Source: Heligmosomoides polygyrus polygyrus (Eukaryota > Nematoda > Chromadorea > Rhabditida > Heligmosomidae). From it: DNA of 64,000 nt. Below are positions 12,001 to 21,726 of the stretch, one piece after another. The notes below the pieces were generated by a model. It worked only from the letters and a program-made list of their open reading frames with translations. It searched no databases and was not told the DNA's origin. The position numbers and the translations under genes were made by a program. Position 1 is the stretch's first letter; every line of letters starts with the position of its first letter. The stretch is taken from contig OX377203.1 in the NCBI GenBank assembly GCA_947396885.1, positions 23,997,253 through 24,061,252 of the forward strand, given 5' to 3'.

Positions 12001-12300
12001 GTTCTGGATACAGCCCAAGAGCCAGAGGTTTGATCGGCGGGGGGAATGTGTTTATATAACCCGTGAGCTCACCCCTTACATCAGTCTCGCCTTTTAGACA
12101 GTTTCACTTGTGGGTTTTTTCGGATGTTCTAAATGTTGAGCTGCTGTCGCCTCTCTCTGCTGGAAGGGTTGCTATTCGGAGGTCTTTCAATTTTTGCAAG
12201 GTTCGTGGCCTGGAGCTTCCACATATGTTTGGACTTTTCAGGCTCTGAAGAAGGTGACATCGCCGAAACTTTAACGAGGTGGAACCTAAAATAGAAAATT
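12001..12300 (+). mobile_element. Probable Penelope-like terminal (non-coding) fragment
   Basis: The end of this stretch reads GGCTCTGAAGAAGGTGACATCGCCGAAAC, closely paralleled at 31465-31510 (GGCTCCGAAGAAGGCAAAGCTGCC), which lies downstream of a GIY-YIG fragment. Such a 'SGSEEGD.AET' translated block is commonly seen at the ends of worm Penelope-like copies. The assignment depends on that association and is tentative. Confidence 0.4.
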
Positions 12301-12885
12301 CACGAAAAAATACACTTGTTTTTGCACGGTTGTAAGCAGGTAAGGTTATGTGCCCTCCTCACCATGTCAAATCCTGGTTATAACACGTCAGGCAGCGGGC
12401 AGCATGCGGCATACCTCCATTGCGTCGCTCCTTGCCCGACGAGACTTTGTAAAACACCGACGAATTAGTTTTTTTTGTTTTTTCGTTCGTTTTTTGTTTG
12501 TTTTAGGCTCCATCTCGTTCTCCAGGAGACGCTTGGTAAGTCTCAATTCATTTTGTTACATACTTTTTAATTACGTGCTTCCCCCCTCCCTCCCCCCCCC
12601 CCCGACTAGGATATTTCCCAAACCTGCTTACCTGAAGCCTTCCTCTGAATGTTGGGGGTGTCCTTTCTGCAATAATGAAAAAATTTAGATATATAAGCAT
12701 GAAAGGGCTCTAGCGGCTAATGTCCGTTAAAATTCCGGCGCTGCCGTTATGCGTGCACGTCGACCGATTCACCGTGAGGAGATACGTAGAGGGACACCTA
12801 CGGCCAACTTTTCTTCTTCCATTATGTTTTGTATTGTTTTTTCGTTGTTGCTCTATTTCCCGGTTTTATTTTTGTACATTTTCTT

Positions 12886-12972
12886 CATACTCAGTCTAGT
12901 GCCTGCCTTACGAAACTCCTCTCTTCGCTTAGAAGAGAGGGATTTCGTAAATCAGGCATTAGACTGAGTATG
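12886..12972. repeat. 87-bp long-stem hairpin
   Basis: CATACTCAGTCTAGTGCCTG at the left pairs with CAGGCATTAGACTGAGTATG at the right. Pairing continues inward through TTACGAAA...TTTCGTAA and CTCTCTTC...GAAGAGAG to a small loop. The stem is about 38 bp with a few mismatches. It may be a tiny MITE; the size also fits a small-RNA precursor. Confidence 0.75.
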
Positions 12973-14888
12973 GAGTGCCTCCCCCTTTGGGATCACCGGT
13001 TTGCCTGCTCTTGCAAATATTCAGACCACCTGAGATTCTCTTTCTCCTCCAACGACTGCTCCATTTCTAAGTCACTACAGCTTACAATCTTCTAGCTATG
13101 TATTATTCGAGCTACCGTGTGGAGAGGATCGACCCTCGATTCCATTCAATGCCACCATCAAAGGTTAATCACTCCAACGACCTTTTAATTCACCGCACTA
13201 TTTGTGGTACTAACTCTATATTCAACTTCATATCAAGTACACATCTTTTTTTTTTGCCTTTGGAAGCGTCATGCTGCTTTATCATTTGGGTACTTCGCCT
13301 CGATCGTCATCTGCCCCGCCATAAAAGAAGTACAAGAAACCTTAGCTTCATCAATGAAATGCAGACCGTAATCAAACTCTTGTTCATTGACTGCCTCACA
13401 AACGATTTTTCTCATACTCAAACTTCTATTGGACTCTCTGATCGATACTAGAGAACTACTTGGGTCTTTGAAGGAGTTATGTCTCGAAACTGTTGATGAA
13501 AGTGCTAGATGTACGATAAAAGGACGATCCTGCCCCCAAACAGTCGGAGTAACTCACACCGAGAGTATCAGCTCGTGAAGCTGTTGCTTATAGCATGTCG
13601 TGTTGTTTGCCTGCTTAATGCTATGTTGGTGTTTAGCTCTTCTATGCTTTATCAAACTACACCGTCTGTGAAGTACTAGGGGTATTGGATAAATTGTACA
13701 CTTCCTGTGCAACGTTTATTTCCCGCGACTGTTCTGCTGTATTTTTGAATCTCAGGCGAGGAGTTTGGTTACACTACCCAGCTAAGATTTCGGGCGATTT
13801 GGAATGATAAGAATTTCTACACCTCCCAACTTGGTGAGGCTGTGCTAGCGAGGACCGCTTGGCTAGTGTTTACCGTTATTATTGTATGTTTCGATGATGG
13901 TAATCACTATATATAATGTTATTAAAGGCCTGGGGAAGCTGCTAAGCAGAGAAAGCTTGCCAATAAAGAATACCGCAAGAGTCTCAATTGTGCCAACTAT
14001 ATCTAATGACGTATGAGGCTCCGGGACAGCTCTATTCTGCAATTTCTACACCGTTGCACAAAAAGGACTCCGGACAACTTAATACTCAACCTATATGTCG
14101 TTTTCCGTTTAATCACGACTCCCGAGCTTCGCCAGGCCATGGAATACTTCGCTTTCTACGATGATGTAATAGTTTCTATGCTCAAAGCAGTACAGCAGCT
14201 AATCTTCCTCCGTTTACAGTACTTATGATGGACATATTCAGCCATGACGAGGCCGAATATGGTGCTCACGAGGACAGTGCCCAAGTCGCAGTGCATATTC
14301 TGCACGGTCGAGTAGAACAGTGATTCGTATCACTCCTGCCGGCGCATAAAATCCAAGTCTCCATGTCTATAACGCTTAGCGTCAAAGTAATCCATCTTCA
14401 AACTGTCTTCATTTTCAAAGAGTTGTACACAAAGTTGGGCCAGCCAAACTTCCTGTCTTACCGCTTATTCAACATCAACCGGCTGATCGACTGGACTTTT
14501 TTGTAGATATTGTTCGAATGATGTTGGGATGAGTGTTGTCAGCTATGAGCTCACGCACCTTGTATGGCACCGAGGGGGCGACCGCTGGGCTATTGGATAG
14601 GCACTCTTTGGTGAGCACCAGTCGTGCTCCACCACTCTCCTTCTCGGTAATCCATGAGCCACTGTTATTCTTCTTGTATCATTACATCACATTGCCATCA
14701 CATCCAACATCCTGGTTACATATATAAAGTATTTCACATTGCGAAGATGCGGCTAAGAAAGCGGATAGAATCGCGCATAATATCCTATCCTACTATATAT
14801 AAGCGAGAACGGTCGTTTGTCTGTGGGTGAGTTTGTTTGTGTGTGTGTTTGTTTGCACAGAAGTGCTGGGGAGTGTGTTGGGAGGAAG

Positions 14889-14930
14889 TGTGGGGAAGGG
14901 GGGAGGGGGGGGGGGGGGGGAGGAGGTTGC
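14889..14930 (+). repeat. G-rich tract with quadruplex potential
   Basis: Runs of seven to seventeen G, interrupted by single A residues (GGGGAAGGGGGGAGGGG...), lie on the plus strand. This satisfies any G-quadruplex pattern. It is inside the large foldback, just before the tandem arrays. Confidence 0.85.
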
Positions 14931-14984
14931 AGTTGTCGCCAGTTTGTCAACTGTTGTAGTTGTCGACGGGCGTCCATGTTCAGG

Positions 14985-15285
14985 CGACATGTCACCGATG
15001 TCGCGCTAGGGGTTCCGGATTCACACGACGTGTCAACGATGTCGCGCAAACCACGTCCGACTTGAGAAGACATGTCACCGACGTCGCTCATCAGGTGCCT
15101 GCATTCAGAAGAGGTGTCACCAATGTCGCGAAGGGCCTTCCAGATTCAGACGACGTGTCACCGATGTCGCGCAAAGCACGTTCGGGTTGACAACACATGT
15201 CACTGACGTTGTTCAACAGGCCACCGGGTTTGGAAGAGGTGTCACCGCTGTCGCGCGAGGATTCCGGATTCAGACGACATGATAC
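14985..15285 (+). repeat. ~44-bp tandem repeat, about six units
   Basis: Units follow the plan TTC(C)(G/A)GATTCA(G/C)ACGACGTGTCACCGATGTCGCGC plus a variable linker, with starts near 14985, 15015, 15060, 15105, 15150, 15195 and 15240. Both strands stay open in several frames, giving repeated peptide patterns such as 'DIGDTSSESG'. This is a by-product of the repeat period and not evidence of a protein. Confidence 0.75.
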
Positions 15286-15935
15286 CAGTGAAGGTGGGAC
15301 CAGTAATTGGGGACCGGTGAAGGATGGGGTTCCAGTAAGGGGGAGCGGTAAAGGGTTGACAAATAAAGGAGGGACCAGTGAAGGTGAGACCAGCAATGAG
15401 GCCGGTAAGGGGGGGGGGGATCCAGTGAAGGGGAACCGGTGAAGGAGGGGAGAGGGGCCAGTGAAGATGGGACCGGTGAGGAAGGGACCAGTAATCGGGA
15501 CCGGTGAAGGGGGGGGGGAGTGGTCCAGTGAAGGGTGGACCGGTGAAGCAGGGGGAGGGGTCCAGTGAAAGGGGGACGGTAGAATGTTGACCAGTGAAGA
15601 GGGGACCAGGTGAAGGGGGACCGCTGAGGAAGGGACCAGCAATGGGCACCGGTGAGGTAGTGGGGGGGGGGAAGGGGCCAGTGAAGGGGGACCGGAAAAG
15701 GGTTGATGAGTTAAAAGGGGACCAGTGAGGGTGGGACCAGTGATGGGGATCGGTGAAGGATAGGATAACCAGCGAAGAGGGGACAAAGGGAGGTCCAGTG
15801 AAGCTGGTTGCAGTAGTAGGGACCGACGAAGGGGAGGGGGACCAGTGAAGGGTGAACCGGAAATGGGCTGACATTAAAGGGAAACCAGTGATAAGGGACC
15901 AGTTAAAGGGGATCCAGTGAAAGTGATGGGCCTGC
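15286..15935 (+). repeat. GGGACCAGTGAAG minisatellite
   Basis: About 650 bp are built of GGGGACC(A/G)GTGAAGG(G)n units of 14-20 bp, often in pairs that alternate with short G runs. Open minus-strand frames of 231 and 210 codons translate it as Pro/Ser/Thr-rich 'FTGP' repeats. These frames have no start context, splice signals or family and are read here as non-coding. Confidence 0.85.
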
Positions 15936-16059
15936 TTTGTCCTATTCCGCTATACCATTCTATATAGCAAAACCAGTTTTTTAATGAATGAGAGAAGGCC
16001 TAAAGAGGAGAAGAAGACGTTCGGGGTGTTCTATACTCCGGATTTGGGGCGAAGCCCCA

Positions 16060-16510
16060 ATCAGACGTTTGGCGGCCGGCAGGCCGTTGCCACCCTTGCC
16101 TCTCGTAGGAAAAGATGTGATTTAATCACTGTCTATAAGCTAATTAATGGTATGTTGGATCTTCCTCTTTAGGAATTTTATTCAATATCTAACTCAAACA
16201 ATAGAGGTAGTCAGATGAAGATTCAAATTCCAAAAGCCAGAAGTAATATAAGGTCGACATTTTTTACAACCCGAGCTGGGACCGAATTTCAAAAATTTTT
16301 GAAGAAAAACATCCTACCAAAATCGTTAAGGCAATTCAAAAGACTTGTTGACAGGTATCTTCAGGATGCTCCTTAATAGTTTACTTCCTACTGTTACTGT
16401 TGTCTGTCGTCTGTGGCTAATAATATATGTTTTATTCGTTCTGTTCTGTTTTTAATGGTCATGTTTTGTTGTGCCATTTTTTGCGTGGACCTCCACGTAT
16501 AGATAAATAA
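16060..16510 (+). mobile_element. LINE 3' end (CR1/jockey-like RT C-terminus), decayed
   Basis: Frames spell 'LASRRKRCDLITVYKLINGM', then after a stop 'MKIQIPKARSNIRSTFF', 'SLRQFKRLVDRYL'. This is the C-terminal pattern of nematode non-LTR reverse transcriptases ('RR..FDLI..HKL..G...'). An ATAAATAAAAAAATAAAGAAATAA stretch follows, as at a LINE 3' tail. It matches in plan the better-preserved copy at 20119-20556. Confidence 0.6.
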
Positions 16511-17607
16511 AAAAATAAAGAAATAAGTATGAGGCGCACTTTTCTCAGTAGGGACTTAATTTGTGTGATCTCCTTCAAATACTTCTGATCCCCTTTTGAG
16601 ATTTATTTTTCGCTCTGAAAAAATTTATAAGCTCGGCACTCCGTTTGTTGCTTCGGTCTCCGGATCGGTTGTATACATATGCTACAGAAGGCGTAAGGGG
16701 GAAAGGATGGTCACCACAGTCATCGAGCTTACCCAGCGCCTGTCGTGTTCAGCCAATGTATCAATCAACAAGCTTCGACAATGACATCGCCATTCAGTAT
16801 CACCTTACTTACTAATTAACTCAGTGCCAGTGAATCTCACGTGTCGACTTGTTGGATCGGCACGCTGTGCTGAGGCGCTGATTATTTCATTCGCCTGAAA
16901 TCTTAGCTGGGTAGTGTAACCAAACTCCTCGCCTGTTATTCAAAAATATAGCAGAACAGTCGCAGGAAATAAACATCGCACAGGAAATGTGCAATTTATC
17001 CAATACCCCTAGTACTTCACAAACGGTGTAGTGTGATAAAGCATAGAAGAGCTAAACACCAGCATAGCATTAAGCAGGCAAACAACACGACATGCTATAG
17101 GTAACAGCTTTTTACGAGCTGATACTCTCGGTGTGAGTTACTACGACTGTTTGGAGGAAGGATCGTCCTTCTATCGTACATCTAGCACTTTCATCAACAG
17201 TTTTGAGACATAACTCCTTCAAAGACCCAAGTAGTTCTCTAGTATCGATCAGAGAGTCCAATAGAAGTTTGAGTATGAGAAAAATCGTTTGTGAGGCAGT
17301 CAATGTACAGATTCGCAAGAGTTTGATTACGATCTGCATTTCATTGATGAAGCTAAGGTTTCTTGTACTTCTTTTATAGCGGGGCAGATGACGATCGAGG
17401 CGGAGTACCCAAATGATAAAGCAGCATGACGCTTCCAAAGGCAAAAAGAAGATGTGTACTTGATATGAAGTTGAACATAGAGTTAGCACCACAAATAGTG
17501 CGGTGAAGTAAAAGTTCGTTGGAGTGATTAATCTTTGATGGTGGCATTGAATGGAATCGAGGGTCGATCCTCTCCACACGGTAACTCGAATAATAATAGC
17601 TAGAAGA

Positions 17608-18775
17608 TCTGGTCTGCATTAGGACCTGTCCACTCGGGCCTATGTATTACCATAGCCTCTGCTCCTCCTGAACTTGGTCGTCTTCGTTGGTGCATTGCAT
17701 CTTCCTACCTCACCCTTTCAAGCTAGATCCATCTGACCAACGCCATTTCATTGGCGCGCATTCTATACGTTACCCGGAGCTCTTATCAGCGTCTAGGAAC
17801 AGGCCTGACCAGTCTCCCACGGAGTATGTATGTCCTCGAGTGCCCTGGAGCATCTACAGCCGTATGGAATTCCAGGTTCCCTCCTGTGGGATCCACTGAG
17901 CCAGGATGCGTTTATCCGTACCTGGATGGCAACACCCACACGTCCTAGGATAAGTCACTCCCGATGTGCTGAACTTCCTCCAACTCGATAGCTTCTTCCG
18001 CGGAGTTCAGATTGGGTCCAGCGTAGTGCACAAAGGCAGATGGATTTCGTCTGTTTTGCAAGAGAGTTACGTTTTGTGAGTTAGGCCAGCTCCATATTTT
18101 ACGGCTAACACGTTTAGATTTTGCCATCTAGTTTTCTAGATCTCAAATTTTATAGTTTAATGGCTTCCAGTTTTCTAGATTTCTACTTAGTTTTGGAGTA
18201 ATCCAATTCTAGGTTTACTAAGTAGCACGTGGTGCTGCACTGTTACCTTCTACAGTGGATTCCTTGTGCTTATGTTCAGTTTCATCAATCATTTATTATT
18301 ATGGTTCCCATCTCGTAAACACTACGTTACATTATATTACAATTCGGGGTGCACGCGACAACCGGAGCCTCTCTGGGTGCGCTACCAGCGTAGCACCTTC
18401 TCGCGGTTCAACGCTTAAGGTCGTATATTCCATGAGAGGCCTTCGATGAAAGAGTCTCATTGCGTTCCTTGAGTAAAGCTGTTTTGACATCCATTAGGGA
18501 TAAGTGGCACCCTGCCCGCTCCTGCACAGACAAATAGACAATCAACTAGACTGCAGCTTTTGAACCTCCTTCTCGATTTTCTCTGGGAGTCCGGATGAGT
18601 GGCAAGATTAGTATGTATTTGTAGTTGTAACTGTTATGTATTGTTTCACTCGAGATTTGCTATATTTTTTCATCAATATGTGTTTCCTAGAGAATGGCTG
18701 AGCACGTCTTGTGCGTTATTTTCAAGGTGATGCCAGAATTTATTTAGTAGCTCTTTCTTGGTTTCCTTTTTGAGG
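17608..18775. other. No gene recognised
   Basis: Mixed intergenic sequence. A local duplication at 18125-18200 repeats GTTTTCTAGAT. The stretch at 18340-18420 holds GGTGCGCTACCAGCGTAGCACC, a short perfect palindrome around a GC-rich segment. No coding or RNA gene is supported. Confidence 0.4.
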
Positions 18776-18779
18776 GGTG

Positions 18780-21245
18780 AGGGACGTTCTGCCTGAAAGC
18801 GGCGCGGGCAAAGACGCGGGACAGTGCCTGCGGAGACAATTAGCGTGGACTCGCGCAGTGACACCCGCCACTTCGCACTCAGCCACACAGCCCTCGCCGC
18901 AGAGGCGATGCTGACCCAGTCAACTACAGGAGCCTGTAGGTCGACCAGATTTGGTGTGATTACAGTCGATAGAGGGATAGGAGGCTCAGACGGCTTGCAT
19001 TGGCAGCCCGGGAATTGGATTTGATCTGAACCCTTCCATCTTCTATATTAGAATTTCGAGCTCTATCGAATGATCCAGAAAAGAACCCTGCCTCAATGAC
19101 CTTTAAAGCGATTTTCTTAATGCGCTGTTTATTTTTGCTAAATATAGATTTCTATTCACATATGTCAGGATTAAATTCGAGACGTGCTTCCAGGCTAATA
19201 AAATTGCACGAGGATTCTAATTAGATAGACGAGAGATCTTTTAACAGAAGTTTAGAGCGTTAGTTTCAACATGACACCTCTTTAGCATTTTGTAACTTTT
19301 TTCTTTTTCTATGGAACTTTATAACACCACATATTTCGAGACGAAGACTGGATAGGTGCTTCATCGAATCTAATGTTCAGAGAGAATAAATTTCATCACA
19401 CAATACTTCAAATTGCTCGTCCAGTCGTCTGTGGCTTCTAGCGATGTTTTGACCTCGCGTCCAAAAGGCAATGTACCTGCATAGCCAATGTCTCCTCCAC
19501 CAATTAACGAGTTAGGAAACATTCATAAAATTTCATGAGAAAATTGGAGTACTTTGGTGTTCTTAGGAAGTCTACCGACTGTCAAATCGAACTCATCGTG
19601 CAATTTAAAACTGGGAACGTGCTCTACGCACTGAAGGATCATAAGGTCGTCTTCAAAAATGTTGAGCACCTGGTGTTCTCTTAGAAAGTCTCTCGTCTAT
19701 CTAGTCTTATTCCTCGCGCAATTTCAGCCTGGGAGCATGTCTCACAATTAATTCTGATATAAATTACCATGTTGTACAAAATTCTCGCTAGGATGGTATA
19801 AATCAATCCGCTGCATTTCGTTGACGGGTGAGGAAGTCGGTAAGCGGAAACCTCAAACTTCGGGTTCCTGTAGCTAAATCACGAGTTAAATCACATTTCC
19901 CAACCTAGACGATTCTTAAGGGATTCAACTTGTTGCTCAGCAAATACGACGATTTGACGATTCTGTCTGCGCAGGCGTGTGGAAGGATTGTTACAGGTCA
20001 TCCGGGAATTTCATCATCACAACTGAATATTGTTGGTGTTGCACTGATTGATTTATAGGGTGATTGTATTCGTGTCACGCATTGTTTGTTGTACATAAGA
20101 CTTACATAAGACCCCTAGTTGAGTACCACCGTTATCTTCAATCCTCATAAAGAGAAAATTATTGAAAAGCTGGAGAAATTACAGAACAGTTTTACAAGGA
20201 AGCTTTTTATACGGATGTTTGGGTTCTCGTATGATGGCATACCTCGATCAGCCGTTAGAAATATCAATCTAAAACTTCCAACGTTAGCTTGTCGCAGGAA
20301 GAAGTTCGATCTAATAATGGTTCACAAGATTTTGACCAAAACCTCTGGCATTGCACCTGGATTCTTGACTGCGCTGCCGTCCATTACGAGAGGCGGTGCG
20401 CTGAAGTTAATCGTCCCGAAGGCCAGGCTCAGTTGTCGAGCACATTTCTTCGTGAACAGGGCAACATCTAGCTACATTAAAATTAGTAAAAATCGTACAA
20501 TTCCACAATCCTTATATGCATTCAAAACCTTTATCGAAAAACACCTGGATCCGTAATGCTAAACTTGCTTTCTTTTCGTATGTTCTACTACAGTCTTACT
20601 TCTGCATTATCGTTTTATTCCTTGTTCGTTCTCGTTGGTTTGTTTTGTTGTGTCGTTTGTCGTGTGTTTGTATCACAGTCAACATGGGTTTCCATGGAAT
20701 AAATAATAATAAACTGATATTTAAGATAAGTAAACAACGCCTAAAACCGCCTTAAGGGTTTTTTAGACAGGATAATTTCTAGCTCATTTGATAGAAATCG
20801 AAATTCTAGTACAGGAGATGGTAGAGTTCACATCAGTAGTAGCCTGGAAGTATGCCTCGAATTTAATCCTGATATATGTGAATAAAAATCTATATTTAGC
20901 AAAAATAAACAGCGCATTAAAAAATCGCTTTAAGGGTCAGTGAGGCAGGGTTCTTTTCTGGATCATTCGATAGAGCTCGAAATTCTGATATCGAAGATGG
21001 TAGGGTTCAGATCAATCACAATTTCTGGACTGCAAGCCGTCGTCTGAGCCTCCTATCCCTCTATCGATTGTAATCACACCAAATCTGGTCGACCCGTGGT
21101 TGGCTGGGTCAGCATCGCCTCTGCGGCGAGGGATGTCTGGCTGAGCGCGAAGCGGCGGGTGTCACTGCGCGAGTCGACGCTAATTGGCTCCGCAGGCACT
21201 GTCCCGCGTCTTTGCCCGCGCCGCTTTCAGGCAGAACTTCCCCCT
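18780..21245. mobile_element. 2.5-kb foldback with ~410-bp inverted arms
   Basis: The left arm (about 18780-19195) runs from TTCTGCCTGAAAGCGGCGCG through CAAATCTGGTC-type and GTCGATAGAGGGATAGGAGG words to ATATGTCAGGATTAAATTCGAG. The right arm (about 20850-21245) is its reverse complement, with the same features in the opposite order (TTTAATCCTGATATATGTG, CTCCTATCCCTCTATCGATTG, GCGCCGCTTTCAGGCAGAA). Between the arms lies a LINE 3' fragment. Part of the right arm is also duplicated directly at about 20765-20850. No transposase was recognised. Confidence 0.75.
20119..20740 (+). mobile_element. LINE 3' end: non-LTR reverse transcriptase C-terminus
   Basis: A 145-codon frame (20119-20556) reads 'EKLEKLQNSFTRKLFIRMFG', 'ACRRKKFDLIMVHKIL', 'GGALKLIVPKARLSCRAHFF', 'NRTIPQSLYAFKTFIEKHL'. 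This is the thumb and C-terminal tail typical of CR1/jockey-type nematode LINEs. The 5' portion with endonuclease and RT palm is absent. The 3' flank ends in an AATAAATAATAATAAACTG stretch. It sits between the arms of the 18780-21245 foldback and is probably a 5'-truncated insertion. Confidence 0.7.
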
Positions 21246-21408
21246 CCCCTTTTTGAGCTGTTGATAAAAGACAAGGAGACAGCTCTTCAGAAGTCGTACA
21301 CGCGTGTATGACAGAATTCTTTAGTTCTAAAATGAGTATAGCGAATTTGTAGTTGAAGAAAGCGTTCAAGCTGAAAGATGCGCTGGAAGCATTGAGCGGC
21401 CGATGTTG

Positions 21409-21726
21409 CTAGGTCGGTCCTGCCATCAGTTTCGCGAATTCGGGCTTTCCTTTAGCGTAATCCACCAGAGCCTTCTTTGCCGACGGTCCAATGCCAATTC
21501 GAACAGCGGTTCGAGACAGCCAGTGAGTACTGCAAGCCTGCCATTAGGCGAAGATGGAGTGGTACCCAAGTAGGTTAGCTCCTCACCTGGAGGTCAGGTT
21601 GTCACACAGCTGCTTCACTTGCTTCACTTGATAGATGGTGAACGCGATGACGAACATCGTGCCGAAGTTGATGAGAATTGGTAGGGTGGTTGCCATCACT
21701 AACCATAACGATAGACCCTCATACAC
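21409..21726 (-). CDS. Last two exons of an unrecognised membrane protein
   Basis: The exons are 21587-21726 and 21409-21529 (stop TAG), joined in frame across a 57-bp GT-AG intron; both splice sites match nematode consensus (TATACAG acceptor, AGgtgagg donor, TTGCAG acceptor). The first exon encodes one clear membrane segment around 'LVMATTLPILINF' and 'MFVIAFTIY' followed by the basic 'QVKQVKQLCDN'. The second gives 'HWLSRTAVRIGIGPSAKKAL', 'DYAKGKPEFAKLM' and ends GPT. Codon use and splicing look like a real gene, but I do not recognise the family. Upstream exons should lie to the right (after 21726) and were not identified. The gene ends about 160 bp from the foldback at 18780-21245. Confidence 0.55.

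Larger units (their letters stand above)
13085..17607. mobile_element. 4.5-kb foldback structure with ~700-bp inverted arms
   Basis: The left arm (13085 to about 13794) begins TCTTCTAGCTAT and reads, after the ATG at 13098, 'YYSSYRVERIDPRF' on the plus strand. The right arm (about 16898 to 17607) carries the same sequence on the minus strand, including the same TGTTTGCCTGCTTAATGC and GTTTGGTTACAC(T)ACCCAGCTAAGATTTC words, with roughly 95 percent identity by eye. The interior holds a G-tract, a 44-bp tandem array, a long GGGACCAGTGAAG minisatellite and a LINE 3' end. No transposase was recognised and no clear target duplication was found, so element class is unknown. It could also be a segmental inverted duplication. 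Confidence 0.7.

Noticed and set aside
15091..15874. Overlapping minus-strand frames of 231 and 210 codons, rich in Pro/Ser/Thr, as a repeat protein
   Set aside because: They are translations of the GGGACCAGTGAAG minisatellite in different frames; the repeat period keeps stops out. There is no start context, splicing or family.
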